Part shown: in pieces, positions 1 to 6,401 of the stretch
Layout of the letters: every line of letters begins with the position of its first letter
Position numbering within the stretch: position 1 is the stretch's first letter
Source: Bradyrhizobium sp.
GTDB lineage: Bacteria > Pseudomonadota > Alphaproteobacteria > Rhizobiales > Xanthobacteraceae
DNA: 11,030 nt
Reading direction: 5' to 3'
Assembly: GCA_013695565.1 (NCBI GenBank)
Contig: JACDAG010000710.1
Span: 1 to 11,030, forward strand
Made by a program: the position numbers and the translations under genes
Notes under the pieces: generated by a model
Databases searched by the model: none
What the model was told of the DNA's origin: nothing
The model's input: the letters and a program-made list of their open reading frames with translations, nothing else

Positions 1-305
1 TTGGAACCCAATGTTGCGACGACCTGGGTTTCCGGGTTGAGCTTCACGCCGAACCGGCGCGCATAATAGGCAGCCTGCGCCTTGCGCAGCCCGGTGATGC
101 CACGTGACGCCGAATAGCGGTCGGTCCGCGGCTTGCCCAGCGTGTCCTTCAGTTTCTCGATCACATGGGCCGGGGTCGGCAAATCCGGATTGCCCATGCC
201 GAGGTCGATGATATCGGCGCCGGCGTTCCGCGCGGCCGCCTTGGCCCGGTTGACCTGTTCGAACACGTAAGGCGGCAGACGGCGGATGCGGTAGAAATCT
301 TCCAT
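1..305 (-). CDS. PLP-dependent class I/II aminotransferase, N-terminal part (cut by window edge)
   Basis: The reverse strand from ATG at 305 reads MEDFYRIRRLPPYVFEQVNR, followed by a segment containing DIIDLGMGNPDLPTPAHVIE and later DRYSASRGITGLRKA, up to TLGS at the edge, about 101 residues. The GNPD turn and the Y-S/P-x-x-G-x-x-x-L-R segment are typical of fold-type I aminotransferases. The opening resembles enzymes annotated as LL-diaminopimelate, aspartate or alanine (AlaC-like) aminotransferase, which move an amino group between an amino acid and a 2-oxo acid in the cytoplasm using PLP. The PLP lysine and most substrate-binding residues lie outside the window, so the substrate cannot be fixed. 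The start is well supported because the conserved N-terminus begins here; a purine-rich GGAGCAAGGGTCCC precedes it. The 200 bp upstream separate it from the lipoprotein gene, so it probably has its own promoter, though no clear -35/-10 pair is visible. Confidence 0.88.
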   Translation of the reverse strand, partial: MEDFYRIRRLPPYVFEQVNRAKAAARNAGADIIDLGMGNPDLPTPAHVIEKLKDTLGKPRTDRYSASRGITGLRKAQAAYYARRFGVKLNPETQVVATLGS

Positions 306-461
306 GGGACCCTTGCTCCGACAACGGGCGGGATAGAATCGGTGAGCATCTGCGGCGATCGAAACCGAATTCACCCTTGTCCAAAACTCGCGTCCAATCA
401 ATGATTTAGAGCGAATTCAGGCGCAGACTCCCCGACCTTCCGGACCGTGATGCGGTTGAAT

Positions 462-488
462 TAGGGCTCTTTTAGCACGGCAGCCCTA
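462..488 (-). terminator. Inverted repeat just after the lipoprotein gene, possible weak terminator
   Basis: TAGGGCT (462-468) and AGCCCTA (482-488) form a perfect 7-bp stem with a 13-nt loop. It begins 17 nt past the stop codon of the lipoprotein gene in its direction of transcription. No T-run follows on the minus strand, so it is at best a weak terminator or an mRNA 3' end stabiliser. The rest of the 306-505 gap shows no gene; it must hold the promoter of the aminotransferase. Confidence 0.3.
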
Positions 489-505
489 CAGCGCCAGAGA
501 CTAGG

Positions 506-799
506 TTATTTGGCGGCTGGTTTGGCTGATGTACCCGAGGACGCCTGGCGGTCCCGTGCGGTGAGCAGTTCGGCCTGGATCTTGGCCTGCTCGGCCGGTT
601 TGATCGTCGCCTCGTCGCGATCCGGCGGCAGGTCATGGACCGGCAGATATCCGCTGGCTTCCTTCGGACGCGCGGGCGCATCGCCTGGCAGGCCGACGCC
701 CGGCAAATCCCCAATCGACGTCGAGCAGCCGCTGACCGCAAGCGCTGACACGAACAGCGCGGCCATCGACCACAGCCTTATCGTCCGATCCACCGGCAT
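506..799 (-). CDS. Small hypothetical lipoprotein (97 aa)
   Basis: The protein starts MPVDRTIRLW and has a hydrophobic h-region at residues 11-22 and a lipobox VSGC with the lipidated cysteine at residue 25, so a signal peptidase II lipoprotein with a mature part of about 73 residues is predicted. Residue +2 is Ser, not Asp, which by the usual Lol rule points to the outer membrane. The mature chain is Gly/Pro-rich first (about 27-45), then charged and Ala/Gln-rich (about 55-97, EQAKIQAELLTARDRQ), with no catalytic motif. I do not recognise a named family. A GGGGGA stretch lies about 12 nt before the ATG. It is divergent from phaC and read in the same direction as the aminotransferase, from which a 200-bp gap separates it. 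The frame is supported by the well-formed lipobox; the opposite-strand frame here (510-1046) is a shadow. Confidence 0.75.
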   Translation of the reverse strand: MPVDRTIRLWSMAALFVSALAVSGCSTSIGDLPGVGLPGDAPARPKEASGYLPVHDLPPDRDEATIKPAEQAKIQAELLTARDRQASSGTSAKPAAK

Positions 800-1110
800 C
801 CGTCCGGAAGTCCCCCGTAACCTGCCCCGTCGCTTTAGATCACTTGCATGGTGCGTGCTGACAACCGCTTTGGTATGCGCCTTGCAACACCAAATCGACC
901 AGCTCCGTCAATTCACCGCGACCGTTCAAACCCATCCGTTCAAACTATTGTCGCCCGAAACGATTAAAGCCAGACCAGCAAACTCAACCGGTGCGGCTTC
1001 AATGTGTCCGAACGAAGAAAATTTTATTGCAGTGCAACAGGATTAACCCAGAGTTACCGCCGCCGTCAGGCGCGGTGACGAACCCGAAATGAAGCTATAG
1101 TGTCCTTGTC
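800..1110. other. Divergent intergenic region between the lipoprotein gene and phaC
   Basis: No gene is supported in these 311 bp. They are clearly less GC-rich than the flanking genes, as expected for promoter DNA. Visible structure: a 10-bp direct repeat CCGTTCAAAC at 922-931 and 936-945 (14-bp period), an A/T-rich patch around 1014-1029, the dyad TTGCAGTGCAA at 1027-1037, an inverted repeat CGTCA-N7-TGACG at 1064-1080, and a -10-like TATAGT at 1096-1101 only 9 nt before the phaC start. No good -35 partner is evident. Confidence 0.7.
1027..1037. promoter_or_regulatory. Candidate PhaR-type operator upstream of phaC
   Basis: TTGCAGTGCAA is a perfect 5-1-5 dyad, 73 bp upstream of the phaC ATG. 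PhaR/PhbF-type repressors of PHA genes in alphaproteobacteria are known to bind TGC/GCA-rich dyads, so the motif and its place fit autoregulated PHA storage genes. The assignment rests on motif resemblance and position only; a single short palindrome can occur by chance. Confidence 0.45.
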
Positions 1111-2916
1111 ATGAACGACGTTAGCACCGAAGCCAAGACTGCGAAATCCTTCAACGCTGAAGCCTTCGCCATGAATATCGCGAAAGCGATGGAGACCAGC
1201 GGCCAGGCGCTCGCCGCCTATCTGAAGCCGCGCGAGAACGGCGAAGCCAAGGACAAGCCGCCGAACGAGATCGGCGAAGTGATCAAGACCTTCAGCACGG
1301 TCGCCGAATACTGGCTTTCCGACAAGGATCGCGCGTCCGACCTGCAGGTCAAACTGGCCAAGGCCTATCTCGATCTCTGGGGCTCGACGGTGCGCCGCAT
1401 GGCTGGCGAGCAGGTAGCCCCTGCGATCGAGCCGTCGCCGCGCGACAAGCGCTTCAAGGACCCGGAGTGGAAGACCAACCAGTTCTTCGATTTCGTGATG
1501 CAGCTCTATCTGCTCACCACGAAATGGGCGCATGAGCTCGTCAAGAATGCCGACGGCCTCGATCCGCACACGCGCAAGAAAGCCGAATTCTACGTCCAGC
1601 AGATCACCAACGCGCTCGCGCCGTCGAATTTCGTGCTGACCAACCCGGAAGTGCTGCGCGAGACGCTGGCCTCGAACGGCGACAATCTGGTGCGCGGCAT
1701 GAAGATGCTGGCGGAGGATATCGAGGCCGGGCACGGCACGCTGCGCATCCGCCAGTCCGATCCATCCAACCTCGTCGTCGGCGTCAACATGGCGACGACG
1801 CCGGGCAAGGTGATCTTCCAGAACGAGCTGATGCAGCTGATCCAGTACACCCCGACCACGGAGACCGTGCTGCGCACGCCGCTCCTGATCGTGCCGCCCT
1901 GGATCAACAAGTTCTACATCCTCGATCTCAAGCCGGAAAAATCCTACATCAAATGGTGCGTCGATCAGGGCATCACGGTGTTCGTGATCTCCTGGGTCAA
2001 TCCGGACAAGGAACTCGGCAAGAAGACGTTCGACGACTACATGAAGCAGGGACCGCTGACCGCGATGGACGTCATCGAAAAGGTCACGGGCGAAATGAAG
2101 GTTCATACCGCCGGCTATTGCGTCGGCGGCACCCTGCTCGCCTCGACCCTGGCGTGGCTCGCCGAAAAGCGCCGCCAGCGCGTGACCTCGGCGACGTTCT
2201 TTGCCGCACAGGTCGACTTCACCCATGCCGGCGACCTGCTCGTGTTCGTCGACGAAGACCAGATCTCGGCACTGGAGCGCGACATGGCGTCCGCCGGCGT
2301 GCTCGAAGGCAGCAAGATGGCGATGGCCTTCAACATGCTGCGCTCGAACGATCTGATCTGGTCCTACGTCATCAGCAATTACCTGAAGGGACAACCGCCC
2401 TCCTCGTTCGACCTGCTGCACTGGAATTCCGACGCGACGCGGATGCCGGCGGCCAATCATTCATTCTATCTGCGCAGTTGTTACCTGGAGAACCGGCTAT
2501 CCACCGGCAGTATGGTGCTCGACAATACGCTGCTCGATCTAACCAAGGTCAAGGTGCCGGTCTACAATCTGGCGACGCGCGAGGACCACATCGCGCCGGC
2601 GGAATCGGTGCTGTACGGCTCGCAATTCTTCGGCGGCCCGGTCAAATATGTGTTGTCCGGCTCCGGCCACATCGCCGGCGTCGTCAACCCGCCGGCATCG
2701 GGCAAATATCAATACTGGACCAACGACAACATCAAGGATGTCACGCTCGCCGACTGGCTCAAGAACGCCACCGAGCACAAGGGATCGTGGTGGCCGGACT
2801 GGCGCCTGTGGCTGGAGGGCCTCGACGCCGAAATGGTGCCGGCGCGCGCGGTCGGCTCCGAGGCGATGCCGCCGATCGAGGATGCGCCCGGCAGCTACGT
2901 TCGCGTCCGCGCGTAG
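1111..2916 (+). CDS. phaC: Class I poly(3-hydroxyalkanoate) synthase PhaC
   Basis: This 601-residue alpha/beta-hydrolase-fold enzyme polymerises (R)-3-hydroxyacyl-CoA into PHA with release of CoA, at the surface of cytoplasmic granules. The N-terminal half (about 1-235) is the class I-specific region with WxxNP-free helices typical of the group; the catalytic core follows. The lipase-like box GYCVGG carries the nucleophile Cys337. Asp492 (TREDHIAP) and His520 (GSGHIAGVVNPP) complete the triad, with spacing close to that of the Cupriavidus enzyme (C319, D480, H508). The length matches class I (about 590-600), not class III. The ATG at 1111 has no visible Shine-Dalgarno; the conserved AEAFAMNIAKAMETSGQALA begins 15 residues in, so the start is plausible. 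It is followed after 71 bp by the MAPEG gene. Regulation by a PhaR-like protein at 1027-1037 is inferred. The 464-residue frame on the opposite strand (1066-2460) is a mirror artefact. Confidence 0.97.
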   Translation: MNDVSTEAKTAKSFNAEAFAMNIAKAMETSGQALAAYLKPRENGEAKDKPPNEIGEVIKTFSTVAEYWLSDKDRASDLQVKLAKAYLDLWGSTVRRMAGEQVAPAIEPSPRDKRFKDPEWKTNQFFDFVMQLYLLTTKWAHELVKNADGLDPHTRKKAEFYVQQITNALAPSNFVLTNPEVLRETLASNGDNLVRGMKMLAEDIEAGHGTLRIRQSDPSNLVVGVNMATTPGKVIFQNELMQLIQYTPTTETVLRTPLLIVPPWINKFYILDLKPEKSYIKWCVDQGITVFVISWVNPDKELGKKTFDDYMKQGPLTAMDVIEKVTGEMKVHTAGYCVGGTLLASTLAWLAEKRRQRVTSATFFAAQVDFTHAGDLLVFVDEDQISALERDMASAGVLEGSKMAMAFNMLRSNDLIWSYVISNYLKGQPPSSFDLLHWNSDATRMPAANHSFYLRSCYLENRLSTGSMVLDNTLLDLTKVKVPVYNLATREDHIAPAESVLYGSQFFGGPVKYVLSGSGHIAGVVNPPASGKYQYWTNDNIKDVTLADWLKNATEHKGSWWPDWRLWLEGLDAEMVPARAVGSEAMPPIEDAPGSYVRVRA

Positions 2917-2936
2917 CGCAAGCCCGCGCGGTTGGC

Positions 2937-2962
2937 TATAATCTGGCATCCCGTGTCGGGAT
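2937..2962 (+). promoter_or_regulatory. Possible -10 element and small hairpin before the MAPEG gene
   Basis: A perfect TATAAT (2937-2942) lies 45 bp before the MAPEG ATG, followed directly by the perfect hairpin ATCCCG-tgt-CGGGAT (2948-2962). No -35-like hexamer sits 16-18 bp upstream of the TATAAT, so promoter activity is doubtful; the MAPEG gene may simply be read through from phaC, or the hairpin may mark the phaC 3' end. Confidence 0.28.
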
Positions 2963-2987
2963 TCGAAAATCGAGTGAGGGGGAAACG

Positions 2988-3386
2988 ATGACGCGTGAAT
3001 TGTTCTGGTTGACGCTGACGGTGATTTTGACCGGACTGCTCTGGGTTCCTTACATCCTCAATCGTTGTCAGGTCCGCGGTCTCTCCGGCGCGATGGCCAA
3101 TCCCTCGCGCAACGACAAGCCGCATGCCGAATGGGCCAACCGCCTGATGTTCGCGCATGACAACGCGATCGAGAACCTCATCATCTTCGCGCCATTGGTC
3201 CTGATCCTCAATGCGGCCGACTATTCCACCAAATGGACCGTGATGGCCTGCGCGGTGTATTTCTGGTCCCGCGTGGCGCATCTGATCGTCTATACGCTGG
3301 GCCTGCCGGTGTTCCGCACGCTGGCTTTCACCGTCGGCTTCCTGGCGCAAGCCGTGCTGGCACTGGCGATCTTCCACTGGGTTTGA
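2988..3386 (+). CDS. MAPEG family membrane protein (132 aa)
   Basis: The protein MTRELFWLTLTVILTGLLW... has about four hydrophobic segments (near 4-24, 61-77, 83-104, 110-130). Residues N51, H57, N59, E62 and the block YFWSRVAHLIVY (91-102) match the MAPEG pattern (A-x-x-N-x-x-E and Y-x-x-x-R-x-x-H-x-x-x-Y). MAPEG proteins are integral inner-membrane proteins related to microsomal glutathione S-transferase; most bacterial members have no proven substrate. The length is normal for bacterial members. The ATG at 2988 is chosen because it starts directly before the first membrane segment and has a strong AGGGGGA about 5 nt upstream; the open frame extends far upstream but that part overlaps phaC and is not coding. 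The gene ends 15 bp before the palindromic repeat at about 3401. Confidence 0.88.
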   Translation: MTRELFWLTLTVILTGLLWVPYILNRCQVRGLSGAMANPSRNDKPHAEWANRLMFAHDNAIENLIIFAPLVLILNAADYSTKWTVMACAVYFWSRVAHLIVYTLGLPVFRTLAFTVGFLAQAVLALAIFHWV

Positions 3387-3400
3387 GAGCTGCCACCAGC

Positions 3401-3500
3401 GCGTTTTCCAGAGAAGTGGACACCGCTTCGCGTCAAGAAAATGCGTCAATCAAAATCGAGAGTCCCGTTCCGATTCCATCGGAACGGAAAAAGGCTCTAG
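3401..3500. repeat. Intergenic palindromic mosaic element between convergent genes
   Basis: The stretch has two folded modules. First, GCGTTTTC (3401-3408) pairs with GAAAATGC (3437-3444) through one G-T wobble and encloses GAAGTGG-aca-CCGCTTC (3413-3429), a 7-bp stem with one wobble. Second, CCGTTCCGAT-tcc-ATCGGAACGG (3465-3487) is a perfect 10-bp hairpin flanked by AGAGTCC and GGCTCT. The overall arrangement, and phrases such as GAAGTGGACACC, GCGTCAAGAAAATGCG and GGCTCTAG, resemble a dispersed intergenic repeat I recall from Bradyrhizobium-like genomes. The TAG stop of the MFS gene (3497-3499) lies inside the right end of the element. No second copy occurs in this window, so repetition itself is recalled, not seen. 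Confidence 0.65.
3465..3487. terminator. Strong hairpin, possible bidirectional terminator
   Basis: A 10-bp perfect stem with a 3-nt loop sits between the 3' ends of the MAPEG gene (plus) and the MFS gene (minus). The plus side is followed by GAAAAAGG and the minus side by GACTCTCGATTTTG, so a terminator without a close U-run is possible for the minus-strand operon. It is part of the palindromic element and may do nothing beyond that. Confidence 0.45.
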
Positions 3501-4704
3501 GCTCCGGCAATCGCCCCGTTTGTCGGACGAAACCTCCTGAGCCAGAGCAGGATCAGGAGAGCGCCGCATGAGCAAAGCATGGTGACGCCGAGCAGCGCGC
3601 TGCTGCCGAACTGGGTCAGCAAACCCACAAGCAGCGGCGGCGACGCCGCGGAAATGACATTGAGCGGCAACGCAAGGCGCGAGGTCGCCTTGGTGAATTC
3701 TGTCTGGTCGTAGAACACCAGCGGTATGGTCGCTCGCGCGACCGCGAAGGCGCCGCTGCCCATACCGTAGAGCAGAATGAACGCCGCGATCGCCAGGTAC
3801 GACCCGCCCCCGATCATCAGTAGCAGCATCGCCACCGGAAGCGCCGCGCCGGCGAAGATGCCCGTTGTGATCCCGTCCCACCGCCCACCGCCGAGAAAAT
3901 CCAGACCGCGGGCGCTGACCTGAATCACACCCCGCATCGAGCCGAACGTAACCGCCTGCGTCGGCGACAGGCCCTCGGCTTTCAGAAGCTCGATCAGGGC
4001 GGCACCTAAACCGAAGGCCACAAATGCATTGAGCGCGAGCGCAGCGAGTATCAGGAGAAAGATGTTCTTGTGCACGATCGGCGACGTGCTCAGTGGCTGC
4101 GCCGCCGCGATCGCTGCATCGGTCGGCTCGGTCCGGCGAGGCAATCCAAAATAGTTGAGCGGAAGGCTCACCAGCAGCAGCAGACCGGCATAGACCAAAC
4201 ACGTTCCACGCCAGCCCACAACGTCCGACAGCAGCGACGTGGTCGGCCAGAAGATGCTGCTGGCCAGCCCGTCACCAGCATCATGGCGCCGATGCCACGC
4301 CGTGCTCCCCGGCCGGCGGTCTCGTTGAGCATGATGTAGGCGGCGGTGGCCAGCGTCGCGCTGCCGGACGCACCGAGCAGCACCCACGCGGCGAAAAACA
4401 GCAGCGGGCCGTGGGCCAGCGAAAGCACGACAAAGCCCGGCGCACCGATCAGGGTCCCGGCGATCATCACCCGGCGGGCGCCAAATCGAATGAAGGGTTT
4501 TGCCAGGATCGGCGCGCACAGGCCCATCAGCACGTAGAAGATCGAGCTCCCGGCAAACACCGCGGAGAGGTCCATGTGAAGCTCGGCCGCGATCTGCCCG
4601 CCGACGACGGCAAGCAGCCCGACAGTGCCCCATCCGATGATCTGTCCGATCGCAAGAACGATCAGGACGCGCATGATGGACTTGCCGGACTCAGGGGCCT
4701 GCAT
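3497..4704 (-). pseudogene. MFS transporter, interrupted by a single-base frameshift
   Basis: Two frames together encode one major facilitator protein of about 402 residues with roughly 12 hydrophobic segments. The N-terminal part (ATG at 4704, MQAPESGKSIMRVLIVLAIG..., about 146 residues) runs to GAMMLVTG; the C-terminal part continues as LASSIFWPTTSLLSDVVGW and ends RPTNGAIAGA. The switch lies at about 4264-4269, where the minus strand reads ACGGGCTGGCC; one added base (for instance GGCCTGGCC) joins the frames exactly. The product would be an inner-membrane, proton-coupled transporter, substrate unknown; the cytoplasmic loop near residue 75-85 (FIRFGARRVMIAG) resembles the MFS loop 2-3 motif. 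It starts 4 nt after the methyltransferase stop, so translation is probably coupled; the ATG at 4674 is an alternative. Both halves look otherwise intact, which suggests either a sequencing or assembly error or very recent inactivation. Confidence 0.85.
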
Positions 4705-4708
4705 CAGA

Positions 4709-5302
4709 TCAAGGGTTTTTCCGGGCCACGATGAACAGCATCGGGGCCCATTGGTTGTCGAACCCAATCACTTTGCCGGTTTCAATGTCAAGCGAATGCC
4801 AATTGCCCGCGCTGGCGTAGGTTTCACGCAGCCAGTCCGACGACGGGTAATTGTAGTAGCGCCCCAGCGCGTCGCGGCCTTCGCCGTCGCCGGTCTTGAA
4901 GCTCGCGTAAAAACATCCGCCGGATTTCAGCGCGCGCCAAATCCGTTTCAGGATTGGCGCGAGCTCGTCGCGGGGAACGTGAAGCAGACACGCATTGGCC
5001 CACACGCCGTCATAGGCCTCGACCGCGTCGAGGTCGTGAAACAGCAGCGTCCCGACCGGGCGGCCGAGACGGCGCGAGGCGACTTCCGCCATCTCAGGCG
5101 AGCCGTCGGTCGGTAGGACATTGAAGCCCCTTGCCAGCATCTCCGCGGTATCGCCGCCGGCGCCACACCCGAGTTCAAGAATGGTCGCATCGGGTGCAAG
5201 CAACGCCAGGAAAGCGGTCAACCTCGCCTGGCGCGACGTGATCTCGCGCCCGGCATAGGCCGGCGCGTTGTCGCGGTAGAAGCGCAAGGTGTCTTCGTCC
5301 AC
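4709..5302 (-). CDS. Class I SAM-dependent methyltransferase (197 aa)
   Basis: The protein has a Rossmann-like methyltransferase core: motif I ILELGCGAGGDT (41-52), the acidic end of strand 2 at VLPTDGSPEM (62-71), motif with HDLD (89-92), strand 4 YDGVWANACLLHVP (97-110) and the post-motif ALKSGGCFYASF (124-135). This places it with the Methyltransf_11/25 small-molecule type methyltransferases; the acceptor is unknown. The N-terminal DTLRFYRDNAPAYA is typical of these proteins. Start: GTG at 5302, because GGGAG stands 8 nt upstream and the conserved N-terminus follows at once; a GTG at 5311 would overlap that ribosome site. There is no ATG nearby. It begins 14 nt after the type 1 argC stop and ends 4 nt before the MFS start, so it is a member of the operon. 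Confidence 0.87.
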   Translation of the reverse strand: MDEDTLRFYRDNAPAYAGREITSRQARLTAFLALLAPDATILELGCGAGGDTAEMLARGFNVLPTDGSPEMAEVASRRLGRPVGTLLFHDLDAVEAYDGVWANACLLHVPRDELAPILKRIWRALKSGGCFYASFKTGDGEGRDALGRYYNYPSSDWLRETYASAGNWHSLDIETGKVIGFDNQWAPMLFIVARKNP

Positions 5303-5316
5303 GACGCCCACTCCCG

Positions 5317-6366
5317 CTACGGAAACAGCGCGATCTGCTCCAGTCCGGCGGTCTCGAGAAACCCGAACATCAGATTCATGTTCTGGATCGCCTGACCCGC
5401 CGAGCCCTTCACGAGATTGTCGAGCGTCGAGATGACGATCGCGCGGTTCTTGATCCGGTCTGCGATCACGCCGATCTGGACGTAGTTCGACCCGCGCACG
5501 TTCTGGGTCTGCGGCAGCACGCCCTTCTTGACCACATGCACGAACGGTTCGTTCTGGTAGGCTTTCTCGAGCGCGCCCCGCAAATCGTCCGGCGTCGCTC
5601 CGTTTAGCCTGACATAGGCCGTGCAGAGTTCGCCCCGTGCCATCGGAATGAGATGCGGCGTGAAGTTGATCGTCACCGTCGAACCGGCAGCGACACCGAT
5701 CTCCTGCTCGATCTCCGGCGCATGTCGGTGCGTACCGACTGAATAGGGCGACAGCCCCTCGCCCGTTTCGCTGAACAGGGTGCTCTGCTTCAACCCGCGA
5801 CCGGCGCCGGTGACGCCTGATTTGGCGTCGATGATGATATCGTCGACGTCGATCAGCCTGGCCTTGGCGAGCGGCACCAGCGCCAGCAGAACCGCGGTCG
5901 GATAGCAGCCCGGACAAGCGACCAGTCGCGCCGAGGTGATCTTCTCCCGGTAGAATTCGGTGAGGCCGTAGACGGCCTCGCCCTGCAATTCCAGCGCCCG
6001 GTGTTCATGGCCGTACCATTGCGCGTAGGTCTCCTTGTTGCGCAGCCGGAAATCGGCGGACATGTCGAGGACCTTGATTTTCGGATTGGCCTTCAACACC
6101 GCCGCGATGATTTCCTGCGTGGTGCCGTGCGGCAGTCCGCACAGCACCGCGTCGAGCTGGCTCCAGTCGACTTTTTCCCATTCCACGATCCTGGGCAGAT
6201 CCAGCATGAAGAAATGCGGGAATACGTCATTCATGGACTTGCCGGCATGGGTATTGGCGGTCAGTGCGGTGATTTCGGCGTTGGGATGCCGCGCCAGCAG
6301 GCGCACGGCGTCGGCGCCGGTGTAGCCGGACGCGCCCAGAATGCCGATTTTCTTCTTCGTGCTCAT
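5317..6366 (-). CDS. argC: N-acetyl-gamma-glutamyl-phosphate reductase, type 1
   Basis: ArgC reduces N-acetylglutamyl 5-phosphate to the semialdehyde with NADPH, step three of arginine/ornithine synthesis in the cytoplasm. The N-terminal NADP-binding motif GILGASGYTGADAVRLL is at residues 8-24; the catalytic cysteine is Cys154 in ACPGCYPTA; the block THRHAPEIEQEIG and the C-terminal NLVKGSAGQAIQNMNLMFG are diagnostic. At 349 residues it has the length of the long (type 1) family. Start: the ATG at 6366 is preferred over the GTG at 6369, because AAGGA lies 7 nt before the ATG. It follows the type 2 argC after 35 nt. All key residues are present, so it looks like the main ArgC of the cell. No arginine operator is recognisable in the gap; GGCGT-caa-ACGCC (6382-6394) is a short dyad there. 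Confidence 0.96.
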   Translation of the reverse strand: MSTKKKIGILGASGYTGADAVRLLARHPNAEITALTANTHAGKSMNDVFPHFFMLDLPRIVEWEKVDWSQLDAVLCGLPHGTTQEIIAAVLKANPKIKVLDMSADFRLRNKETYAQWYGHEHRALELQGEAVYGLTEFYREKITSARLVACPGCYPTAVLLALVPLAKARLIDVDDIIIDAKSGVTGAGRGLKQSTLFSETGEGLSPYSVGTHRHAPEIEQEIGVAAGSTVTINFTPHLIPMARGELCTAYVRLNGATPDDLRGALEKAYQNEPFVHVVKKGVLPQTQNVRGSNYVQIGVIADRIKNRAIVISTLDNLVKGSAGQAIQNMNLMFGFLETAGLEQIALFP

Positions 6367-6401
6367 CACACGTTCCTTTCAGGCGTCAAACGCCGGATCA
6401 G

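Noticed and set aside
306..505. tRNA or small RNA gene in the aminotransferase/lipoprotein gap
   Set aside because: No T-loop-like GTTCGANTC with matching acceptor arms, and only a weak 7-bp hairpin is present.
1066..2460. 464-residue open frame opposite phaC
   Set aside because: It mirrors the codon phase of phaC in GC-rich DNA, is rich in His, Arg and Asp, lacks any domain, and phaC is certain.
1953..3386. 477-residue frame spanning phaC and the MAPEG gene as one fusion
   Set aside because: The upstream part is a shifted shadow of phaC; only 2988-3386 encodes MAPEG-like sequence and it has its own strong ribosome site.
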